Of a stretch of 51,057 nt of DNA, positions 45,249 through 51,057 are shown piece after piece; position 1 is the stretch's first letter, and each line of letters opens with the position of its first letter. Where the stretch lies: assembly GCA_910574745.1 (NCBI GenBank), contig CAJTCE010000029.1:1-51057 (forward strand), in the 5' to 3' direction. Source of the DNA: Lachnospiraceae bacterium. GTDB lineage: Bacteria > Bacillota > Clostridia > Lachnospirales > Lachnospiraceae. The notes under the pieces were generated by a model that saw nothing but the letters and a program-made list of their open reading frames with translations, was not told the DNA's origin and did not search any database. The translations under genes and the position numbers were made by a program.

Positions 45249-46564
45249 TTAATTTTTGCCTTTTTTGCAGGTTCTTTTATATAATATCATTCCAATTACG
45301 AAAACCGTAAATTCCGTAATTGGGTAAGATAGCCATACTCCTGTCATTCCTAAAATATAAGAAAGAAAAAAAGTCATTGGAATAACAATAAAAAATCCTC
45401 TTGATAAAGAAACAATCTGTGCCGGTAATGCTTTTTCGGTTGATGTAAAATGCACGGATAGAATAATGTTAAAGCCAACAAAGGGAATAGCGATAAAATA
45501 TAGTATAAGTCCGGCCGCAGCAATTTGTTGTAATTGAGCGTTTCGTTCGCTGTTAAATATTTCTACGATTGGATTAGCAATCAATAAAAATGTGAAATAA
45601 ATGCAACTTGAAAGGATCAACATGGTTGCGATCGCATATTTTAATATTCTTTTGATTTCTTCATTTTTTCCATATCCATAAGCCCGGCTGGTAAGAGGCT
45701 GTATTCCTTGTGCGATTCCTGTGTAAATAGATGTAACTACAAGTGACAGATTGGCAACGATACCATAAGCGGCTACACCGATATTTCCCCGCAATCGAAG
45801 AATGATATAATTAAACACGATCATTACAATCCCGGAAGCAATTTCCGTAATGAAAGAGGGAATACCCAGCAAAATAGTATTTCGGGTCAATTCGCGAGAG
45901 GGTTTTGTTTTCAATAAATGAAAATTATTTTGTTTTCCAATCCAATGCTTTGACATAATGCACATGCTGATTATGGGGGCAAGACCAGTTGCCAGCACAG
46001 CGCCTAATATGCCCATTTGCAATGGGAATATAAGTATATAGTCCAATATAACATTTGATAAACTGCCTATCAGCATAGCTGCCATAGCAAGTCTTGGATT
46101 GCAGTCGTTTCTTACAAAGCAAATTAGAACATCATTCATCATAAAAAACGGGGCAAAAAGTAAAATAATTTGTAAATAAGTTTTTGTCATGCTAAATACT
46201 TCATTATCAGCGCGCAATAAATGGGTCAGATTTTCAGACAAAAAAGCGCCCATAAGCATGAACGATATAGATAAGATGACAGTAAGATATATTACGTTTG
46301 TAAATGTTCTGTTTGCATTTTGGTATTTTTTTTGTCCTCTGAAAATAGAATATTTTATTGCGCCCCCATCCCTAACATTAGGCCGCTTCCGTGAATAAAG
46401 CTGTATATAGGAATAGCTAAATTAAGTGCAGTTAGACCGTTTGCTCCCAAACCGTTAGACACAAAAAAAGTATCAGCAAGAATATAGCAGGATAAACCCA
46501 GCATACCCGATATATTTAGAGCTACATATTGATAAAATTCTTTGAATAGTTCTTTTGATTTCAT
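45249..46564 (-). pseudogene. MATE family efflux transporter broken by one frameshift
   Basis: Two frames make one MATE protein of about 440 residues. The first (46564 to 46355) has MKSKELFKEFYQYVALNISG and ends in GLMLGMGAQ. The second carries the rest to 45249, with the FMLMGAFLSENLTHLLRADN region and the second half from about 45900. Adding one base to the five-C run at 46363-46367 joins them as GMGGAIKYSIF, which fits the family. The long second frame is otherwise intact, so the break is recent or is a base-calling error. GAGAGG lies just before ATG 46564. Confidence 0.8.
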
Positions 46565-47122
46565 CTGTTTACCTCTCTATACAAAAAAACATCAAACTCT
46601 CTATCTTCAAAGACCTAATGATAGAAAGTCTGACGCTTAATCTTTTTACCCGGTGGCAAAAAGCTACGTTTAATCTTTAAACTCTACACTGTATATCAAA
46701 AAAGTTATGTTTCATTTTTCAACTTTTACATTGTATATCAAAAGGGCCCAAAAAGCAATATCTTTATTACTTCATCAATAATGCTTTATTAATAATGATT
46801 CATTGTAAGAAAAAGTCTTCGGCAAATTATAACGGGGCGGTTGCATTTTGTGAATATTTGTTTATATGGATATAACAGCAAAAAAGTTGACAGAGAGTAA
46901 CCATTGGAATGAAAACTGAAAAATGAAAACCTTTCTTTATAAGGCTTTCTATGGTAGGATATGTTATGGTAAAAATTTGCAATTTACTTTATCTGTCGCA
47001 AAGCTTATGATTCTCTGGCCGCATATACGGGATGGAAGTTTTTGAAGAGCCGGCAATGCCTGAAAATGCAGGCAAAAGACATGATTTTTAAAATTCAGTT
47101 TTATACATCAAAATATAACTGA
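46565..47122. other. AT-rich intergenic region upstream of the broken MATE gene
   Basis: 558 bases with no supported gene on either strand. It includes the 17-bp direct repeats described separately (46685-46743), within about 180 bases of the MATE start. The stretch 46800-47100 has scattered stops in all frames and no recognisable motif. Confidence 0.5.
46685..46743 (-). repeat. pair of 17-bp direct repeats, possible regulator sites
   Basis: TACACTGTATATCAAAA (46685-46701) and TACATTGTATATCAAAA (46727-46743) differ at one base and are 42 bases apart, about four helical turns. They are upstream of the broken MATE gene. The first shares the eight bases ACTGTATA with the palindrome in the MerR-type promoter at 49392-49422. 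Confidence 0.6.
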
Positions 47123-47411
47123 TCTTATGAGTCTGTTGAAATAAATTGTGATTTTAAGATAGGGTGCAGAAGGTTTGATAAATGCTGTAATGTATTGAGC
47201 ATTACCGGCTGTTATTCTTTCCGGACGGAAAACGGATACTGGTACGACATATCCGATGAAGAGAGGTTAGAAAAGGTACTGACGGAGCTGAAGGAAAGAA
47301 TATGCCCTGTCAAAAACCGGTAAGTTTGAGGATAGTTATGAAAAAGGCATAGAATATTCAGCGAATCCTGAATTACAGGAATCCTACCACATAAAGCATT
47401 TTGGGAATTAA
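47123..47411 (+). pseudogene. unidentified gene remnant in two frames
   Basis: A frame open from 47123 to a stop at 47321 reads coding-like sequence (YSFRTENGYWYDISDEERLE, then KVLTELKERI). From 47319 the next frame continues coding-like (GKFEDSYEKGIEYSANPELQ) to a stop at 47409-47411. Neither has a proper start. They look like the C-terminal part of one protein split by a frameshift near 47320. I do not recognise the family. Confidence 0.4.
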
Positions 47412-47443
47412 AAAAAGTTATATCATGAGGTAATGAATGAAAA

Positions 47444-48217
47444 ATGACAGGGATTTATTTTAGCGGAACAGGAAATTCAAGATGGGCATTGGAGGTCTTT
47501 TTACGGGAATACGAAGGAAAAGTACAGATGTTTTCCATTGAAGACGAGAATGCCCTTAGAGAAATAGAAAAGCAAAAGGAGATTGTTTTCAGTTACCCTG
47601 TGCAATACAGTAATCTGCCTAAAATGGTCAGGGATTATATTGTATCTCATCAGGAACTGTGGAAAGGGAAACACATTTTCATTATTGCCACCATGGGCAT
47701 GTTTTCAGGGGACGGCGCAGGCGTCATGGGCAGGCTGTTGGAGGAGTACGGCGCGAAGATAACAGGCGGTCTGCATTTGCGGATGCCGGACAGCATTTGT
47801 GATGAAAAGGCGCTCAAGAAGTCATTGGAGGAAAACAAAAAACTGGTTGCAGATGCAGAAAAAAAGATTAAAACTGTGGTAAAGAGTGTAAAATCAGGAA
47901 ATCCGCCTAAGGAGGGCTTGGGTTTTTGGAGTCATTTAGCCGGATTATTGGGACAGCGGCTATGGTTTTCCCGTATGACGTCAGGGTATTCCGACAAAGT
48001 AAAGATAGATGGGCAGAAATGTATAGGCTGCGGAAAATGCGTGAAATTATGTCCTATGAACAATCTTGAGCTGCAAGACGGCAATGCCGCAACAAAGAAT
48101 CAATGTACCATGTGTTACAGATGTGTGAATCGTTGTCCCGTGCAGGCAATTACTTTGTTGGGAAAGAATGTGATTAAGCAGGGTACCATAGAAGACTATA
48201 CAACAGAAGGCAGATAA
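47444..48217 (+). CDS. EFR1-type flavodoxin/ferredoxin fusion protein
   Basis: A 257-residue electron-transfer protein. The N-terminus GIYFSGTGNSRWAL is a flavodoxin FMN-phosphate loop. The C-terminus has two [4Fe-4S] motifs, CIGCGKCVKLCP and CTMCYRCVNRCP. This layout is that of the EFR1 family found in many anaerobes, whose partners are unknown. ATGAGGTAATG upstream gives a modest ribosome binding site. Its stop is one base before the ATG of the broken methyltransferase, so the two were probably once an operon. Confidence 0.9.
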   Translation: MTGIYFSGTGNSRWALEVFLREYEGKVQMFSIEDENALREIEKQKEIVFSYPVQYSNLPKMVRDYIVSHQELWKGKHIFIIATMGMFSGDGAGVMGRLLEEYGAKITGGLHLRMPDSICDEKALKKSLEENKKLVADAEKKIKTVVKSVKSGNPPKEGLGFWSHLAGLLGQRLWFSRMTSGYSDKVKIDGQKCIGCGKCVKLCPMNNLELQDGNAATKNQCTMCYRCVNRCPVQAITLLGKNVIKQGTIEDYTTEGR

Positions 48218-48218
48218 A

Positions 48219-48519
48219 ATGGCGGAAAAAGAAGCTCCAGTTTGGGAAGAGGCGTATCAGAATCTGGATAATATAACCTTTTTTCGATGAACCAAACGGT
48301 ACGATAAAGGAATTTGAAAATCTGCTTCATAAAGAGTCAGAGATTTTAGAAGCCGATTGTGGAGAAGGGCAGAATGTGTTATATCTGGCAAAACAGGGCT
48401 GTCAAAATATTGATGCCTTTGACTTGTCGGAAAACGGCATCCAAAAGCTGAAAAAGCTTTGCGGCATTCATTCCTATGAGTATTATCCGGATGAAGAGCA
48501 GATAGGTATTTCAATCTGA
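48219..48519 (+). pseudogene. SAM-dependent methyltransferase remnant, frameshifted and truncated
   Basis: ATG 48219 starts MAEKEAPVWEEAYQNLDNIT and ends at TGA 48288-48290, after a six-T run (48279-48284). In the next frame the protein continues: DEPNGTIKEFENLL, then the SAM motif EADCGEGQNVLYLAKQG (normally EAGCGEGQN) and DAFDLSENGIQKLKKL. After that the sequence jumps to HSYEYYPDEEQ and stops, so most of the catalytic domain is lost. Its end overlaps the MerR gene on the other strand. Confidence 0.7.
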
Positions 48520-49310
48520 ACAATATAATCCTCCCTGCGGTCTGTTACGTTTTCGTTGATGATCATTTCATAGGAAAATCCGAAAAGCTTTAGGTCGTGT
48601 TTTCCTGCATAATCAAAGATTTCTTTATATTTTTGGGATATTTTATCCCACTCCCCTTTATAAAATGTCCGGATGTACTTTCCGCAGGGTTGTATATGCA
48701 GCCCTGTTTTTTGTATGGGGAAGGGAATCTCGATAAACAGCTTGGAATAGTCCTCGAAGTTTCCGTTATACAGGCTTTCAATGGATATCATCGTTCCGTA
48801 AGAAGCGTCGTGAAGACGACGAAGCTGGTATTTTTGCGTTTCGGCGATAATCATTTCCACCTCTTTGTCATAAGAAATCTCACGGTCTATATCCACCGTT
48901 ACCAGGCAGCGTTCTTCTTTATGAACAATTTTGATACATGACAAATCCGTTGCCAGTAGGTTTTCCATATTTTGATGATAATTGCATAAGGTCTGTCTGA
49001 CTGCCTTTAAATGGGCTATTTTTGCGTCCAGTCCGGCTATTTTTTCCTCAAAAAGAGCTTTGAGGCTTTCAGCGGAGCGATTTTTCATAAAGGCTTGAAT
49101 CTCATCTATTGACACATCCAATTCCCGCAGCAAAAGAATTGTTTCCAGCAAGGAACTTTGATGATAGTTGTAGAACCGGTATCCGTTTTCGGGATTGATG
49201 GCGGCGGGCTTGAACAGTCCGATTTCATCGTACCACATCAAGGTTTTTTTGTTAATGCCGTGAAGCGTTGCAAACTGACCGATTGTAAGTAATTTATCTG
49301 TTTTTTCCAT
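48483..49310 (-). CDS. MerR family transcriptional regulator (BmrR-like)
   Basis: A 275-residue activator. The N-terminal winged helix is LLTIGQFATLHGINKKTLMW with GLFKPAAINPENGYRFY, followed by a long dimerisation helix (about residues 80-115) and a C-terminal GyrI-like drug-binding domain. ATG 49310 is 6 bases behind GGAGG; the frame also has a TTG at 49322, less likely. It is divergent from a MATE transporter whose promoter has the MerR pattern, so it probably senses a toxic compound and activates its export. Confidence 0.93.
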   Translation of the reverse strand: MEKTDKLLTIGQFATLHGINKKTLMWYDEIGLFKPAAINPENGYRFYNYHQSSLLETILLLRELDVSIDEIQAFMKNRSAESLKALFEEKIAGLDAKIAHLKAVRQTLCNYHQNMENLLATDLSCIKIVHKEERCLVTVDIDREISYDKEVEMIIAETQKYQLRRLHDASYGTMISIESLYNGNFEDYSKLFIEIPFPIQKTGLHIQPCGKYIRTFYKGEWDKISQKYKEIFDYAGKHDLKLFGFSYEMIINENVTDRREDYIVQIEIPICSSSG

Positions 49311-49391
49311 TTCTGCCTCCAAGGGTTAATAGGATATTTGCTTTTCATCATTAAGCTGACTTTAAAAGTATTTCTATTTTTCATTTTCTGC

Positions 49392-49422
49392 TTGACCGTA
49401 CAGTTACTGTATAGTTTATGGT
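49392..49422 (+). promoter_or_regulatory. MerR-type promoter of the MATE gene
   Basis: TTGACC (49392-49397) and TATGGT (49417-49422) are separated by 19 bases, the long spacing that MerR regulators correct by bending DNA. Inside the spacer lies TACAGTTACTGTA (49399-49411), a perfect palindrome around a central T. The MATE start is 42 bases downstream and the MerR gene is divergent. Confidence 0.75.
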
Positions 49423-49463
49423 ACTATACACAGAAAACAAATGCAAGACATACGGAGGAAAAT

Positions 49464-50795
49464 ATGGAAGCTCAAAATGTATATTTAAAACCTGTCACTC
49501 TGAGAAATGTTTTTAAATTTGCTGTTCCCACCATCGCCATGACGGTATTCATGTCCTTCTATACGATGGTTGACGGGTTGTTTGTATCGAATCTGATTGG
49601 AACGGACGCCTTGTCCGCAATTAATCTGACTGCACCGGTCATTCAACTTGTTTGCGCTGTTTCCACCATGCTTGCTACCGGAGGAAGCGCGGTAATCATG
49701 AAAAAGATGGGAGAGCAGAGGATAGAGGAAGCAAGGGAGGATTTTACTTTTCTGATTCTTGTCAATGCGGTAGTGGGAATCGTGATGTGCGCACTTGGAT
49801 ATCTGACCATGGATTCTATTTTCGGAGGAATGAACTTATCCCCCGATGTAAAGCGCTATTGCGTAGAATATCTAAGCCGCTATCTGATATTCACAGTTCC
49901 CATTTTGCTAATGAATAATTTTACTCTTTACATGATTGCCAGTGAAAAAGCGACTCTTTCTCTTATATGTTCTGTGGCGGGCGGTGTTTTGAACATGATT
50001 CTTGATTATGTGTTCATTGCAGGCTTTCATATGGGAATCAGTGGCGCGGCAGTTGCTACGGGGCTTGGGTATTCCGTAACGGCAGTGGCAGGACTGGTAG
50101 TCTTTGCCCGGAAAAACAACCTTCTTCATTTCAGGAAGCCGGTATGCCGGTTTAAAGTTCTGGCAAATGCCGCCACAAACGGATGCTCTGAAATGGCAAC
50201 GGCTCTCGTTACGGGAATCATTACCATGATGTTTAACTGGACAATGCTGCACTATGTGGGGGAGGACGGCGTTGCGGCGGTAACCATCATCATGTATGTG
50301 CTGATGTTTGTAAGCTCTTTGCATACCGGTTATTCTTACGGGGTGGCGCCTATGATCAGTTTTTATTATGGGGAAAAGAACCGGGATAAATTGAAAAAGC
50401 TCATTGCTATCAGCATAAAAGTCATTTCGGTCATTTCGGTTATGATGATGGCGGCATCCTTTATACTCACAAAACCGCTGGTATCCGTCTTTGCCCGTCC
50501 GGAAAATTCGGTGTATGACCTTGCGGTAACGGGAAACCGAATCTGTACCGGTGCTTTGTTATTTATCGGTTTTAATATTTTTGCCAGTGGCATGTTTACG
50601 GCGTTATCCAACGGAGTAGTTTCCGCAGTTCTTGCTTTTTCAAGATCCTTTGTGTTTATGCTGATCACTATGCTTGTTCTTCCGGCTATCCTTGGGGTAG
50701 AAGGAATCTGGCTGGCAACGCCTGTGGCGGAGCTGATGGCTCTGGTCTTGTCGACGGTTATGTTTTTGAAGTACAGGAAAAGATACCGGTATTAG
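49464..50795 (+). CDS. MATE family efflux transporter
   Basis: A 443-residue membrane protein with twelve predicted segments. It starts with the family's FKFAVPTIAMTVFMSFYTMV and DGLFVSNLIGTDALSAINLT; the second half begins near residue 230 with GCSEMATALVTGIITMMFNW. I chose ATG 49464 behind ACGGAGG; the frame is open 126 bases further up, but that part overlaps the MerR-type promoter. It probably exports drugs or metabolites and is induced by the divergent MerR protein. Confidence 0.93.
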   Translation: MEAQNVYLKPVTLRNVFKFAVPTIAMTVFMSFYTMVDGLFVSNLIGTDALSAINLTAPVIQLVCAVSTMLATGGSAVIMKKMGEQRIEEAREDFTFLILVNAVVGIVMCALGYLTMDSIFGGMNLSPDVKRYCVEYLSRYLIFTVPILLMNNFTLYMIASEKATLSLICSVAGGVLNMILDYVFIAGFHMGISGAAVATGLGYSVTAVAGLVVFARKNNLLHFRKPVCRFKVLANAATNGCSEMATALVTGIITMMFNWTMLHYVGEDGVAAVTIIMYVLMFVSSLHTGYSYGVAPMISFYYGEKNRDKLKKLIAISIKVISVISVMMMAASFILTKPLVSVFARPENSVYDLAVTGNRICTGALLFIGFNIFASGMFTALSNGVVSAVLAFSRSFVFMLITMLVLPAILGVEGIWLATPVAELMALVLSTVMFLKYRKRYRY

Positions 50796-51057
50796 GAAAT
50801 ACAGATAAGGAAACAGAAAATGATGCAAAAAATGTGCACAAATGATGCGTGGCGGAGCAGAACAGGAGAAAAGCGGACCGGGTCAAAAAGGAGGACACGC
50901 CGGAAAATGTGCCTGAATAAAATTAATAACTAAGACTTCCCATACCTAAAATGGACTTCGTACCTTGAAAATTCAATATTTCAGCTAACAAAATGCGATT
51001 TATGCAATGGTTGCCCGCGAATCAAGTGCATTTTGCAGATATTGTGGCAGTCTGGAT
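50796..51057. other. right-end intergenic sequence
   Basis: 262 bases to the window edge. I see no open frame with a credible start, no terminator and no repeat in it. A gene may begin beyond the edge. Confidence 0.4.

Noticed and set aside
49338-49463. 42-residue N-terminal extension of the last MATE protein
   Set aside because: It spans the MerR-type promoter and lacks similarity to the family; ATG 49464 has a strong ribosome binding site.

Overview
The window looks like a chromosomal segment of an anaerobic Firmicute, most likely a gut-type Lachnospiraceae (Clostridia). This is inferred from AGGAGG-type ribosome binding sites with some GTG/TTG starts, the YqeG-aroE-aroK-aroQ-efp neighbourhood, a DUF5688 protein, an oxygen-sensitive anaerobic sulfatase maturase, ferredoxin-type reductases and the general protein style. 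No rRNA, phage, CRISPR array or intact insertion sequence is visible. There is one tRNA, Arg with anticodon CCG.

Left part (1-11.9 kb): an aldo/keto reductase with a ferredoxin tail, then a LacI-type regulator divergent from a long operon. The operon encodes AtuA (DUF1446), its separately encoded ferredoxin-fold partner, a class III CoA transferase, a complete ribose-type ABC importer and two alpha/beta hydrolases. It reads as a regulated pathway that imports a small ester or glycoside-like compound, hydrolyses it and activates the acid as a CoA thioester. The substrate is unknown.

Middle part (11.9-32.9 kb): a TetR-controlled ABC-2 exporter on the minus strand, followed by housekeeping genes on the plus strand. 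These are yqeG, shikimate genes, efp, DUF5688, tRNA-Arg, an SH3-domain membrane protein, a Gfo/Idh/MocA oxidoreductase, NADP glutamate dehydrogenase, a frameshifted small gene, a membrane-sensing chemoreceptor, an EF-G/TetM-like GTPase fused to a Rae1-type NYN nuclease, oligoendopeptidase F, a MATE transporter with a folded RNA leader, and asparaginase.

Sulfatase operon (33.0-42.4 kb): a LacI-type regulator with an 18-bp perfect palindromic operator is divergent from a lipoprotein, two permeases, two different ATPases, a cytoplasmic Cys-type sulfatase, a TSUP/TauE anion exporter and the anaerobic sulfatase maturase. Together they suggest import of an intact organosulfate, desulfation inside the cell and export of the inorganic anion. 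The two ATPases have complementary motif losses that predict one functional and one degenerate ATP site. This operon is the strongest candidate for an undescribed system.

Right part (42.4-51 kb): a stretch of decaying genes. It holds a 5'-truncated Rpn-type gene, an intact DUF3781 gene, a beheaded LacI-ribokinase fusion, a PPOX-family remnant, a frameshifted MATE gene, an unidentified remnant and a frameshifted methyltransferase, mixed with an intact EFR1-type flavodoxin/ferredoxin protein. It ends with a MerR regulator divergent from a MATE transporter whose promoter has the long spacer and palindrome typical of MerR control.
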